Assembly (NCBI GenBank): GCA_027257055.1
Contig: JAPVLO010000278.1
Coordinates: 248,001-312,000 of the forward strand
Reading direction: 5' to 3'
Source of the DNA: Cephalopachus bancanus
Taxonomy: Eukaryota > Chordata > Mammalia > Primates > Tarsiidae
Length of the DNA stretch: 64,000 nt
Under the pieces are notes generated by a model, which saw nothing but the letters and a program-made list of their open reading frames with translations, was not told where the DNA came from and ran no database searches. A program made the translations under genes and the position numbers. Every line of letters starts with the position of its first letter. Within the stretch, counting starts at the first letter, position 1. This document shows positions 1-11,649 of the stretch, piece by piece.

Positions 1-2881
1 CTATAGCCCATAGGATCTAGGACAAGGCAGCTGTGAGCTCAGGGACAGAGAGGTAGGAATTGTCAACATGGTTAGACCCACCGATTGCCCCTCTATGGGG
101 AAAGAGAATTCCCTTTTTAACTCTTTTCTTGTCCTCACTCAGAAAGGAAGGAAATATGATTCACAGATATAACTGCCACACTTTGATGAATACATTTTCT
201 CTACATAAAATGGAAAAGTCTCAGGAATCTTGAAAAAAAAAAAACCCCATGAACATTTGATGTACATTAATTAGGAATTACATTTATTATTGTGGTCCAA
301 TTGCCCCTTGAAGTGACATGAAGCCACACTGCGAAGATTCACAAGTGTGATTCAAGGCCAGAGAGCTTCCCTTCATGCTCTTGGGCCCACTACCAAAGAC
401 TTCAGTACAGAAGGCGTTTTAAGAGCATGCTGATAGCCTTTTTTTTTTTGGTCAATGAATCTATATATAATAAAGGACCATTTAATAATATAATGATTTT
501 CTAAGTCTCTGTGTGAATACTCGTAATCACTTTAGAGCCCTGAGGAACCATGCAGTCACTTCTGCTGAGGAGAGACCACACTGCATGAGAACGTTCCGTC
601 TGCTCCCACGATGATTAGCTCTTCATTTACCCAGGCACACACAGCCACCTGCCCATCAATGACATTTCAAACAGGGAAGAGCTCCCTCTGACAGGACCCA
701 AAAACTTCTAGATAGCTCCCACAAAGCAGGTCATCCCAGGAAAGCATTTCATAATGGCCAAGTAGATGGAACAGGCAAGGCTGTGATTCCAGGAGAGGAG
801 GCTGGTGAGGCAAGGACCCTCAGGCAGAACCTCTCATCCCCACCCCCACAACCCTCCTCACCTTCCTCAGGGCTGGAGGAAACCAGCAGATACGGACAAA
901 AGCCAAATTCACCATCAATTGCACAACCACACAGCCTCCGCTGCTACAGGTTCTTAAAAGTGGATATTTCTTAGACTTTTGGTATTTACAACGAGAAGTC
1001 CCTTGTTCAGTATTCTGGGTTTGAAAAGCTGATTTCTCCTAGTAGAATACAGTTTCCCAAGCATCTCTGAATTCCAGCTCATATGTTCATATGAACGGTT
1101 CATACTCTCAACAATAAACTTTTTGCAATTTTTAATGATACATTTAGAATTTTCTGCAAAAGGTGCAAAATCTAACAGGGATAGCATTAAGTTTAGAAGT
1201 ACAACTTCAAGCCACTGAATAGTCAAATATCAAAGTTGATTAGAAAGCATGGACCCTCTTCAATGGATTTCTGAAAAGACATATTCAGTTGGCTCATATT
1301 AACTTAAAAATATTTTGTGAAAGTTAAATGTACTTTGAAGGGATAAAAATATAGTCACTCTCCTACAAGGTAGCCAATAAAATCTGTTGAAACCAAACTG
1401 ATAGAAAAGCTTGAAGTTGAAGTTTCTTTTCTGAGACCAAGTCAACCAGTTGTGTAATGTTGAACACACTGGCATTTCTCTTCCCGTTTTTTACAGGTCT
1501 TCTCAATCGCCGCTATCTGCACTTCTAGATTTTGGTTGAATCTGGAGCTGAGGTTGCCAAGATATTGAGAAAAAGGACTTGTTAAAGACATGAAGACACA
1601 AAATCAGGCAACAAAAAGTGTTTTATGAGTCTCAAGTACTTTGTACATCATAGAATAAGCTGTATATAATCAAATGCTGCTTTCATTTTCAATTAATTTC
1701 TCCAAACTCTTCATAGCACCAACACTGGAGAGCCAACTTTAATCTTCTTCCACTCTAAGCTGGGAGGACACATGTGGGCTGAGCAGGCCGGATTCCAGCA
1801 TTTGTAACTCCATCTCTACTGGCCTCTCCGAGAAAAGGTATTTGGAAACCAACTTTAAAAAGCCATTGATAGTTTTGTTCCATAAACAAGAAAAAATGAC
1901 TCAATGTTGGGTAAACTTTATGACTCTTACTACTATCATATTTTTAAGGTGCCCATCTGTAATTCCATAAAGAGAAAAAGAGCTAAAGACATATCTGGAT
2001 GGTTCCAACAAGTGTGGAGCAGGCATCACATGACTCTTCCTTCCATAAAATGCACTGAGAATGTGAGAAGGCTCAGACACGATTCTCATAGAAATTTCTC
2101 TCTTATATGAGTCAAATAGTAACAAAATAAGAGTCAACATGAATACCAACGGCACAAACTAACACTTAAAAATAAAAAAAATTAAGAGAAATGTTCATCT
2201 GCAACTCCAGACACTTCAGCCACTGGTGAAACTTTGAAGATGGAGGATATGCATAGGGGATGTTCCCTCATTGATTTTCCTTTTAATTTTTTCCTAAGGC
2301 CTGAAATGTGCCATGTGGGTGAGACGTTTGATTTAAAATATATTTACTGTATTTATTCTTAAAATGTAAATCATGAGGTTATTAGTCAAGTATATCTTTT
2401 TGTAAATTAATCTAATTGCATTGTTTTCTTCCTAGTTATTAATTTATGATCAATACTGTGATATAGGCATACATTAATCTACGAGATCCTTTGGAGAAGG
2501 TAGATAAGGAGATCTGTTATTATAATTATAACTTTCTGTTTGCTATGATTAGATCAGGCTGACAGAAAGACCCAAATAATATTTACCTAAATAGAATACA
2601 GTTTCTTTTATCATTACATAAAATACTTAGTGGGCAATCTAGGTTGGTGTGACCCCTAGTATGTGTTGCCAAGCTTGCTCTATATTGCTGATCTACCTCG
2701 TATAGACTCAAGTCCCAAGTTCATCTCATGGTCCAAGATGGCTACATACTCCAGAGAATGCACCAGCATTTCACCCAGCATGAAGGAGAACTGAGGGGAG
2801 AGGAAAACACCTTTCTTTAAGAATACTTTCTAGAAATTGATACCACATTTTCATGTATATCTCTATGGTCAGACCCCAGTG
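1..2881. other. Unique noncoding stretch, no gene seen
   Basis: No recognised exon, RNA gene or clear repeat. Open frames are all under 100 codons and none resembles a known protein. The first 1.5 kb has mixed composition, and 2.1-2.6 kb is AT-rich. The segment around 2640-2765 has the feel of a degraded old transposon but I could not name it. Confidence 0.6.
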
Positions 2882-3096
2882 CAGGTTGAGTATCCAAATC
2901 TGAAAACTTGACATCCAAAAATCCAAAACGTTTTGAGCACCAGCCTGATTCTCAAAGGAAAAGCTCATTGGTGCATACTGGATGCTGGGTTCTCGGATGA
3001 GAGTGCTCAACTGGTAATTATAAGGCAAATAGCCCAAAATCCAAAATCTGAAACAGTTCTGGTCCCAAACATTTTGAATAAGGGATACTCAACCTG
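2882..3096. mobile_element. MER8-like nonautonomous Tigger DNA transposon
   Basis: The element opens with 'caggttgagtatcc' and closes with the inverted counterpart 'ggatactcaacctg', so both terminal inverted repeats are visible. The interior repeats 'aaatccaaaa' and 'ttttgag' runs typical of this small pogo/Tigger-derived family. At about 215 bp it is a short nonautonomous copy with no transposase frame. The MER8 name is from memory; the Tigger-type inverted-repeat structure is seen directly. Confidence 0.75.
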
Positions 3097-3167
3097 TAAC
3101 AAGGCCACAGGTACCTCCAAAAAGAGTTAATAAATGTAGAATTTATTCTTACCAGACATTTGTCCAC

Positions 3168-3590
3168 TGTATTAATTTTCCATAGCTGTTTAACAAATAA
3201 TCACAAACTTGTTGGCTTAAAACAACATACATTTATTTTCTTATAGCTCTGTTTCCCCACTCCAAAATCAGGCTCTGCCCTGGAGGCTCCATGGAAAAGT
3301 CTGTTTCCTTGGCTTCTGGCCCCTGTCTCCATCTCCAAATCAGCTGGGCAGCATGGTGCTTCAGAAGTCACCCCCCTTCTGTGCTGTCGGTGTCCTTCTG
3401 CCTCTCTCTTAGAAGGACACAGATGCTTGCAACCAGTGTCCACATGGATAATCCAACCTCCACATCTTGAGATCCTTAATTCAATCACATCTTCAAAGTC
3501 TCTTCTGTCTTATAAGGTAACAGCCACCGGCTCCAGAGATAAGGACCTAGAGATCTTTGGGGCTGTTATTCAGTCTGCCGTGTTCACTAA
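3168..3590 (-). mobile_element. MaLR-type (MLT1-like) solo LTR, antisense
   Basis: The segment reads from a 'ccatagctgtttaacaaat' head through 'tggcttaaaacaaca', a 'catttatttt' antisense poly(A)-signal region and 'ggaggctccat', to 'gctgttattcagtctgcc'. This is the antisense order of an ERVL-MaLR LTR. It is about 0.4 kb and no internal retroviral region is attached, so it is best read as a solo LTR. Subfamily is uncertain. Confidence 0.7.
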
Positions 3591-6500
3591 AATTATGTGG
3601 GGATTGCATTCCTGAGGAAAAGGGGAGAACGAACACTAGAGCACCAAGGGCTTTTGCTGCAGAGAGAAAGCAGGAGACTGGGGTCGTCTCTGAGAACACA
3701 GGCCAGAGATGGATGCAGGAAAGAGGAATGTGCCCAGTAAAGGCACTTGACCCCGAGCCACCCTTCCTCAGAGAGCCCTCTCTCTTGCTCAAGGCATGTC
3801 TGATGCCCATGTAAGGAGCCGTGGCGGATGAGTGAGGGGAACAAGAACGTGCCAAGATAAATATGACTGAGTCACTTGTTCTCTTCAGGACAGGGCTGGG
3901 TCCCAGCCATTTGCCACAACTTTTCCAAAAAGTCCAGTGATAAAGATTGATGTTTCACGGATGCCTTTGAAGCAGCCATCAAGATGACTCCCCTGTCTGC
4001 TGAGCCTTCCTCTGATTCTCCCCAGTGCAGTTGGGAAAAGGCCTGGCCATTCATAGACAGTGGCCTCCACAGGCTCTCACTTTCCCTTTCATCTTTATCC
4101 AGGGCAGTGAGAGCGACATTCCAGCATGGCCCTCCTGCTCCTGGCTGGCTGCCAGGGAGACTCTGCTGTCCAAGCTTTTAAGGATACCAAGAATGTCACC
4201 ATTTCTTGTACAGAAATGTAAGTACCATGGAACTATTCCAGCAGCCAGAGCCAAGTTCAGTGGGAACAAATGGTTGAACTGTTTCAGAGAATACTTTCTG
4301 ACCTCTTTCCCTCTCCTGGGGCAGAGAGGTGTCACCCAGTCACACACGTTATCACGTTGGGCTGATTCAGTGGCAATGCTGAACCTTGTAAAAAAGAGGC
4401 ATGTTCTTCCCTCAGAGAGGAGGTAAGAAGGCAAGTCGACCCAGCCTGCAGATGAAGAGATTTGGTGATGATACTCATTGGTAAGTGTTCTATTGTCTCC
4501 TTGTCCTACATGGTTTATTTTCTGGGGAAAAGACAGATAGATAGGCTATCTCCACTTGTAACTCCAGCTGCTTTCCAGGAAAAAGAAAAGTGATATCTCC
4601 TGAGTGTCTGGAGCCTTTAGCCCCATGAGGAAGATCCAATGGAAGGCTTGCCACAAAATATGATCTCTTATGTCAAATGAAAATTCTAATTTCAAAGTAC
4701 CCCCAAGTCCCAGTATTCCTGTATGCATCCCAGCATCCCTCCCCTGCACGTGGTCAGGTCTCCCCAGACACTGGCTCCCCTGCAAGTCCTCTACCGTGCA
4801 TGCCTCCCACTGCACCTGGGTTGAGCACACAAGGACCAAGACAGGTGCAGGCCACAGTCTCCCACTGTGTGGCATTGACACATCAGACAGGAAATGCCAT
4901 GTGGAGAAACCATTGGGGGCAGGGAAGCAGGTGTCAAGGGACATGAATTTGGAGTTTGTAAAGCCAATTGGGCAGTGCGTACCCATTCCACTTTGATCCA
5001 CGGTGTTCTGACATATCCATGCCTCAAGGCCCTGTGAAGATAACATGGAGACCAGAGCTGTTGCTCATTATGATCTGGTTTGGGAGGCCCTTCAGCACAG
5101 TTCCAGCATGTCTGCCTTCCAGAGAAATCGAGGGCTTGGGTGGGGGAGCCACTCCATGCTAGTCCTCTTAGGGGCTAACCACTGCCATGCAGCTGCCCTG
5201 TTCCCAGCAGCGCATCCTCCCATCCAAACCCTTCCACCCCACCGGTCTGCTGGGAATACAAGACCTTGTGTTTCTGTTGCCCAGACTCACAGACACCAGT
5301 GTGAAAGCTATTCCTTTCCCTAAATGAAGCCAATCTCACACCACTATTGGGTTCCACCACATCAACCCCATAGAAGATCTGCCTTATCTGCACATCAAAA
5401 AGACTTTCAAAATGAATGCTTGTATTCTCCAATAACTTGTGTAACATTTCTGAGAAGACATCTCAGAAACTTAGCTTCTTCCCCCCAACCCTGCTCAGAG
5501 CCATGTGTTCAAAGTGAAACACCTCCACCAACCTGGACAGTGCACAGGAACCCAGGAAGTTTGTAGAAAACCCTCTCAACGTGCACTGCCTCCCAGGGTC
5601 AGAAACAACAGGCTTCCATTTCTTCCAAAGAGCATAACTGTGAGCTCTTCATCTTGGCCCTGGCCCTGTGCCCTGCCTGTCCACAGGCTGCCTGTGGCTC
5701 CCTGTGGGCACAGTATCTGATTTTCAACGAGTCCACTTTCCTGCAGACACAGCGTTTTCCATAGGGTCTACGTCATATGAAAGCTGCCTGTGAGGTTAGA
5801 AGATACTTTTTTGCTCGAGAATGTCAAACTACTATGCTAAGATGGAAAAAAGTGGGGGTCATCAAAGAAAACACAAGCATACATCACACTGCTTAACTGA
5901 TAAAATGAGAAAGTAACAATGTCACCACTCTTATCAGATTGGAAGTTGGGACATGTAACTCAAGTGATCACAACTATTTCTTCAACTCCCTAAAGCAGAA
6001 AACAGCATAACTGAATTGTCAGTGGCACGATTGGTCTGGATTCAGGCAAAGAAAGGATGTGTTTTTAAGGAAAACGGCGAATAGACTCTGCTGAAATCCA
6101 AAATAATCACAGCAACATTTAATTCACCATGACCAGCCACAACGTCCCTAACAAGGGGGAGAGCAGCCTCCCCAACGCTGGTGCTTGTAACGTGTTCCAA
6201 CCTGGCACCTGGCCGTGCTGGCATCTGGGAGAGCCTCCATCTTAGAGAGGCCCGGGGCTCCTTCCTGGGCTCCTCCCACAGCCTGTCTACAGCCTGCGTC
6301 GGCTGCTCTTCCTGCCCCGAGTCTCCATGAGATCCCAAGCATCTGCCTTCAGCTGCTTTCTCTCCTCACGCCTCCTAAATAACCTCGTCAATTCCCATGA
6401 CCTCAGCTTTCACGTCCCTACTGCCAGGTTCACATATCCAGACCCAGACTCTCGCTAGAGCTCTGTACTTCCAGTCACAGCAGATGTTTCTGCCACCTCT

Positions 6501-6695
6501 GAATCACCTCAGGCAGAAAGTGTGGTTCTTGCCTTCCGCTAAGCCATCCTTTGCGTCTCCTGGGATCAGAGACAGCAGGATGAATTTATCTTTTCCCTCA
6601 ACAGACCTGGGGTCTCCCCAGCCTACTCCTGCACTCTTGTCCCCTGAGCCCTCCTTGGTCATGGTGTCCTTCACTCACACCAGGGCAGAAACACT
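3591..6695. other. Unique noncoding stretch with moderate GC
   Basis: I recognise neither repeats nor exons. The longest frames are 166 codons (4546-5046, minus) and 133 codons (4025-4426, plus). They overlap each other's opposite strands, have no recognisable domain, and look like chance frames in GC-richer DNA. A remote gene exon cannot be excluded from sequence alone. Confidence 0.5.
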
Positions 6696-6699
6696 GGCG

Positions 6700-6900
6700 G
6701 AGTAATTTTCACAGTCAGTATTTTCCATTTAACTTTTACAACAATCTAAAGAGCTAAGTGCTGTTATTCATATTTTACAGATAAGAAAACTGAAGTTCCA
6801 AGAGATTAACCCAACTGAGTAAATGACAGAGAGCAAGGTACAAAATCAGTGTTGGAACCCAGGTCTGTCTAGCTACAAGGCCCACACCCTTGGACCAAAA
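6700..6900 (-). mobile_element. MIR SINE, antisense
   Basis: The core reads 'attttacagataagaaaactg' and continues through 'gagattaaccc' to 'ttggaacccaggtctgtcta'. This is the antisense order of the MIR consensus. It is an ancient tRNA-derived SINE with substantial decay and no visible target-site duplication. Confidence 0.8.
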
Positions 6901-6904
6901 GAAT

Positions 6905-6992
6905 CGCAACCTCAACCTGTACAACATCCTGAATTGTACCCCACATGTTTAAAATAAAATAATAAATAAATATTTTTTTAAAAAAAACAGCA
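6905..6992 (+). mobile_element. Short L1 3' tail fragment
   Basis: The segment contains 'cctgaattgtaccccacat' followed by 'ttaaaataaaataataaat' and an A-rich end. The same phrase ends the L1 3' UTRs at 8.9, 14.6, 22.5 and 53.7 kb. It is therefore a heavily 5'-truncated insertion of the same L1 lineage. Confidence 0.7.
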
Positions 6993-7019
6993 AAGATTAG
7001 TGATTCAGATAGAGTGTCC

Positions 7020-7145
7020 TAGTTAATCCTTACAAGGCAAATGTGAATCATGGCACAAGACCCTGAGGGAGGGAAAATTGTATAACTTGCCCAAGGCTAC
7101 ACGGCTCAGGAGAGAGTTTTAATCCCAACTCTTCATGATCTGGGT
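7020..7145 (-). mobile_element. Decayed MIR fragment, antisense
   Basis: The phrase 'gtataacttgcccaaggcta' with 'cacggctcag' and a following 'atcccaactctt' matches the antisense central-to-left part of MIR. It lies only about 120 bp from another MIR in the same orientation, with the L1 tail between them. They could be two separate copies. Confidence 0.6.
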
Positions 7146-7554
7146 TGTTTTCAAATCTGCTTCCGTGGCCTTATATAAATGATTTGGTTCCTTTAGGCTC
7201 TTCCCCACCACACTAGCACCAGATTTTACTTCTTATTCATAAACACTTCTCATTCAGAATTGATCTGATCTCTTCTGGTTCTTTAAATCTTGAATGGCTG
7301 TTCCGGGACCAACAGATGACATCAAGATTTCTTAGAGGAACATTTAAAAATCGCTACACCTGCAACCAGTCAACATGAATGCCTTTATTTTCAGCATGCC
7401 AATAGTATCTGAGCTGCAAACTCACCTGGTCTGTTACTTCTTCCCGGTTCCCCCATGCTGACTCACCCAGTTTCCACCTTCTTCTTCAAGAGAGAGCTGA
7501 AAGCAAAGTCCTCTGGGGAAATTCTTCCTATTCCCAAAGATTAGGATTAAGTAT
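7146..7554. other. Unique noncoding spacer
   Basis: I see no repeat or gene signal here. The composition is unremarkable and no frame is long. Confidence 0.5.
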
Positions 7555-7915
7555 CTGTCTTAGTCCCCTCAGGCTACTCTAACAAAATACCATGGATGGG
7601 TTGGTTTCTAAACACCAGAAACATCCTTCTCCTGGTTCTGGAGGCTGTCTGGGAAGTCTGAGGCCAAGGCACTGGAGACTCCATGTCTGGTGAGAGAGCC
7701 TGTTTACTGGTTCATAAATGGCATCTTGTGACTGCACGTCTTCATATGGCAGAAAGAATGAAGGAGCCACGGAGATCTCTCTACAAGGACACTAATTTCC
7801 CTCATGAGGCTCCTCCCTCATGATGCATCACCTCCTAAAGGCCAACCGACACCATCACCATGGGGTGAGGGTAAGATGTGAACATCAGGGGACACAGACA
7901 CTCAGACCACAGCAG
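7555..7915 (-). mobile_element. MaLR-type solo LTR, antisense
   Basis: The head 'ctgtcttagtcccctcagg' and 'ctaacaaaataccatgg', then 'ggttctggaggctgtctggg', 'cttcatatggcagaaag' and a closing 'ggggacacagacac' follow the antisense layout of MLT1/MST-like LTRs. At about 360 bp it is nearly full LTR length with no internal region. It differs from the 3.2-kb LTR, so this is an independent insertion. Confidence 0.75.
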
Positions 7916-8720
7916 GCCTCTTCTCTGAGCTCCTGGGGGACCCTGCGTTGTCCACTCTGATGCCTCACAAGAGACCAACTGTCTCTTTACTCATCTGCCT
8001 TGGGGACAGGGCTGTTAGTCTGTTAACTCTCTCACTGCTCTCTTCTTACTTGCATATCTTTGGTGTCTTGTATATTTCTGCTAATCCAAATGTGCATCCT
8101 TGTTTATCTAATGAATGTCTATTCCTCTTCCAAAGTCCATACGCGACCCTTATGCTACATAGAAGACCCTGCTGTGAAATCCTCCTCCCTACCTCAATAA
8201 GAACACTCAGGTTCTTCCATGGCATGCTATGCCATCATTTACCACCCTCTGTGATGGTCCTTTTGCATGGTGGCTCAGTTATATGCCTGGATTCCTTCTG
8301 GACCATGGCCAACATGAATTAGAATAAAGTCAGCATTGATGATGTCTGACAAGGATAGGAGGCACGTCCCAGGAGCCATTGATCCTGCATGTTCCCAGAG
8401 GCTCACCTGAGGCTAAGCAGAGTGGAAACGGGGCTAAACAGTGCATTCAGGCTTCTGGGAGCAGATGCTTGGATGGTGACACAAAGAACATGAAAAAAGA
8501 AAAGTTTTCATTCACATGAGAACATGGTCGCCATCTCTCTACTAGTGACACACACAGCCTTCCAGCTCCTGAGCTCACAGTGTGTCTCCTGGTGATGCCA
8601 CTGCCCTCGTGGGGACTTGGCCTGTGGAAGCCATCATCACTCCCAGCCTCCAGGGCCTTCATCACTCCTTCCCCTGGTAGCAGGTCTCTCCCCTGTTTAG
8701 GTTTTTTTTCAAAGATGAGC
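7916..8720. other. Unique noncoding stretch
   Basis: There is a 124-codon plus-strand frame (7948-8322) with hydrophobic, Leu/Ser-rich content but no family resemblance. I treat it as a chance frame. No repeat was recognised. Confidence 0.5.
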
Positions 8721-8721
8721 A

Positions 8722-9006
8722 GCAACTTGGATGGATTTAGTGTCTATCATCCTCAGTGATCTCTCACAGAAACAGAGCTGAGTACTACATGCTCTCAGTC
8801 ACAGGAGAATTCTGAACATTTACTGTAATATTATAAGAAAGTGATTGGCTGTAGCCAGAAACTGCCAGGGGAGGGGAGTACATAACATCAGTAAGGGTGC
8901 CTGATCTCAAACCAGGTGAAATGGGTACCAAAGGGAGGCCCAAACTTTACCTGTACACCTAATCCTGAATTGTACCCCACACTTTCAAATAAAAAAAAAA
9001 TTAAAA
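8722..9006 (+). mobile_element. 5'-truncated L1 3' end, sense
   Basis: It starts within the end of ORF2 ('cttggatggatttagtgtc') and runs through 'gaaactgccaggggaggg' and 'ccaaagggaggcccaaac' to 'cctgaattgtaccccacac', then an A-rich tail. The order matches the 14.3-kb and 53.5-kb copies. At under 300 bp it is a strongly truncated insertion. Confidence 0.85.
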
Positions 9007-10311
9007 GGTACTAAGTCTGGCTCTGACTACTTGCTTTCACTTCATTTCTTCCTGTAGCGATTTCATTGCATCATGTCTTGTTTCTATCTCATTGCTGTGG
9101 TAGAAGTGGGTGCAAGGTGTTTACAACATGAATGCATGACACCCACAGTGATTATGAAGGTCTCCTTTACTCTTCATAGCCTTTTGCTTTCTCATTTAAA
9201 CAATTTACCCCCAAAGCACTAAATAAAAGCAGCACTATCCTTAGCGCCTTCAATGACCAGCAATCATATCATGCCATGAAAACACTGCCGACCAGGAGAG
9301 GGCCCTGCCCTGAGCTCGTCCAGGTGTATACACAATTTGGGGATGTATGTCATCTCAGGAGTAAGAACAGCTTCACTAGAGGTTATTTCCCGTATAGGCA
9401 CAGGATGCACAGGGCCACTCTTCCCCCAGAACTGACCCCACATCTCCCCAGCTGGCCTGGGGGAGACGGCCTTCCCGGTTGTGCAGCCTCACTCAGGAAG
9501 TATGACCACATCTCCCCTGCTAGGTGACTCATCCTGAGACTTTCATCTTCTCCACAGGCAGGGTTTTGTTGTAGTTGCCTCAAAAGGCTCTTTCCATTTC
9601 ATCATCTTGTAGTATTTTATAGGCTTGTGCTCCTCAACGAATAATTAAAACCATCCTTTCAGGGCAGGGGTCCATTGAGAAAAGTCTGACGAGATGCTTC
9701 CGGATGTTCCACAAGGCTATTGTATATGCTCTAATCTTCTACATTACTCACTTCAACTTTGACATTTAAAGTTTGGAAGGGGGTTTTGTTGCCAAATAAT
9801 TATTAGAAGTAACAATTAGAACATTCAAAGGAGTTACCAATAGGAACGTGTTTTACAAATATGACTAAATCAGATGGTTTCAATTCATTTATCCCAGGAT
9901 AATAATTAGAATTAAGTGAATTGAGGCTCAGCATCTCAGAACAAAATGTGTTCTTTGCTCATGAATTTCTTATAGTTTAAATAGTTTCTGCTTTTGTGTC
10001 AACGTTATTTCCAAGGTGGAGTTTCCTTACATGAAAACAAAAAAAAAAAGAACGAAGAGTTCCACAATTTCAAACATCTTATAAAAATGTCTTTAGTACA
10101 GATATATTTCACAATAACCCAATGTGTGAATGAGTCTTTAATTGACAAAATGGTACAAACCTGACACTCTAATTGTTCTTATTTATTTCTTTTGAATTCC
10201 CAATGTTATCTCTATGGTGACTGTTTTAATCTATATCTCTCCTAAAAATAACGCCAAGACCCACATGTACAAATCAGATGTGATACTTTTCATAAACTAG
10301 ACTAGGACTAG
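9007..10311. other. Unique, AT-rich noncoding stretch
   Basis: No gene or recognisable repeat. The short open frames at 9.3-9.6 kb overlap on opposite strands and lack family resemblance. An 11-A run at about 10040 is the only simple-sequence feature. Confidence 0.5.
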
Positions 10312-10403
10312 ATTATGCTTAGGGAAAGAAGCCAGAAAAAAATAGTGCACACTGAGTAATTCCACCTATATGAGACTGCAAAGAATGCAGGCCAAGCCAC
10401 AGT
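10312..10403 (+). repeat. Left arm of 92-bp perfect inverted repeat
   Basis: This 92-bp block is the exact reverse complement of 10924-11015, starting 'attatgcttagggaaagaag' and ending 'ccaagccacagt'. Both arms derive from L1 3' sequence; this arm reads in the sense L1 direction while its surroundings are antisense. Perfect identity inside an old, diverged L1 implies a much later copying event or an assembly artefact. Confidence 0.9.
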
Positions 10404-10456
10404 TTGCATGCTATGTAATATATAGTTTGTAATATATAGTTTGCATGCTATGTAAT
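10404..10456. repeat. Short direct repeat around the inverted-repeat junction
   Basis: The 17-mer 'tttgcatgctatgtaat' occurs twice, with two copies of 'atatagttt' between them. It sits directly at the right edge of the inverted-repeat arm. Such a local duplication is the kind of scar left by replication slippage or template switching. Confidence 0.75.
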
Positions 10457-10720
10457 GCATATGCTGTAAGTGTACAGTCGATGAGTTTTGACAAATACAT
10501 ATGCAGAAAGTATCTCCACGATAATCAAGAAACAGAGGGTGTCACCACCCAAAGACCCTCACGAGCCCCACTGCCATCTGTCATTCCCCTGCAGCCGTGA
10601 GCCCAGGAAAATGCTATTGGTCACTGCAAATTAGTTTTTTCCTTGCGAAAATTCCTCATACTTTGAATTACACACTATGTGACCTTTTGTTTGGTTTTCA
10701 TTTTAAAACCTTTACGTATA
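10457..10720 (-). mobile_element. L1M-type 3' UTR fragment, antisense (first copy)
   Basis: The segment 'gtgtacagtcgatgagtttt' with following 'gacaaatacatatgcag', 'ataatcaagaaacaga' and 'gcaaattagttttttcc' matches the antisense 3' end of older L1M elements. The next 0.3 kb repeats the same consensus segment, so either two L1 ends lie side by side or one was partly duplicated. Confidence 0.65.
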
Positions 10721-10734
10721 TGTAATAAAAATAA

Positions 10735-11590
10735 AATAAACTGCACATATTCCAAGTGCACAACTTGATGAATTTTGACACATGTATTCCTGTGAAACCA
10801 TCGCATAATCAAGTTAGTGAGTCTACCCATCAGCCCCGAAAGAGTCCTTCAGCCTTTTGGTCCCTCTATGGTGCCTTCCTGCCCACCATCGATCTTCAAG
10901 AATCCACTTATATCCTTTCTGTCACTGTGGCTTGGCCTGCATTCTTTGCAGTCTCATATAGGTGGAATTACTCAGTGTGCACTATTTTTTTCTGGCTTCT
11001 TTCCCTAAGCATAATTATTTTGAGATTCATCCATGATGTTAAATGTTCCAATTGTCCATATTATTTTATTGCTAGTATTTTAGTCCAAGGATATTTCACA
11101 ATCTATTTACTCGTTCACCTTTTGATAAAATTTTGAGCTATTTCTGGTTTTTTACTCTTACAAATAAAGCTTCTAAGAACATTATGTACACATTTTTGTT
11201 AAGGCACATACTTACATTTCTCTTGGGTAGATGCTAAGGAACAGAAAAGTCAGATCATCTGGGGAATATGTATTTATCCTTTGAAGAAACTGCCCAACTG
11301 TTTTCCAAACTGGCTGATCATTTCACATTTCAATAGCAGCAAATGAGAGTCTTGGTTTCTGCACATTCTCACCAACACTTACTATGGTCAGGTTTTTTAA
11401 ATTATAACCATTATAACAGGTGCATCATATTGTCTCAGTGTTTTTTTTAATGTGTGGTTTTTCATATCCCTAGTGTTTAATAATGTAGAGCACTTATTAA
11501 TGTACTTGTCATCTATCTTGTCTGGTGAAGCATCAGTCAAATATTTCACTAGTTTTTTCATTTTCTTATTATTGAGTTTTGAATGTATCT
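10735..11590 (-). mobile_element. L1M-type 3' end, antisense (second copy)
   Basis: It runs from 'caagtgcacaacttgatg' through 'gaccatc'-type 3' UTR into 'ctcttgggtagatgctaagg', 'actgcccaactgttttcc' and 'ctcaccaacacttactatgg'. These are antisense L1 ORF2/3' UTR landmarks. It contains the right arm (10924-11015) of the perfect inverted repeat. The copy is strongly decayed apart from that arm. Confidence 0.75.
10924..11015 (-). repeat. Right arm of 92-bp perfect inverted repeat
   Basis: Exact reverse complement of 10312-10403, running from 'actgtggcttggcctgc' to 'ctaagcataat'. It is continuous with the surrounding antisense L1, so this arm is probably the donor and the left arm the inverted copy. 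The spacer between the arms is 520 bp. Confidence 0.9.
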
Positions 11591-11649
11591 AGATACAATC
11601 TCAATTATCTTTCTGACTCACAAATGTGGTCTGCCTGTGGCTTATCCTT

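Noticed and set aside
4025..5046. 133- and 166-codon frames as exons
   Set aside because: No recognisable domain, codon pattern or splice context; overlapping opposite-strand frames suggest chance.
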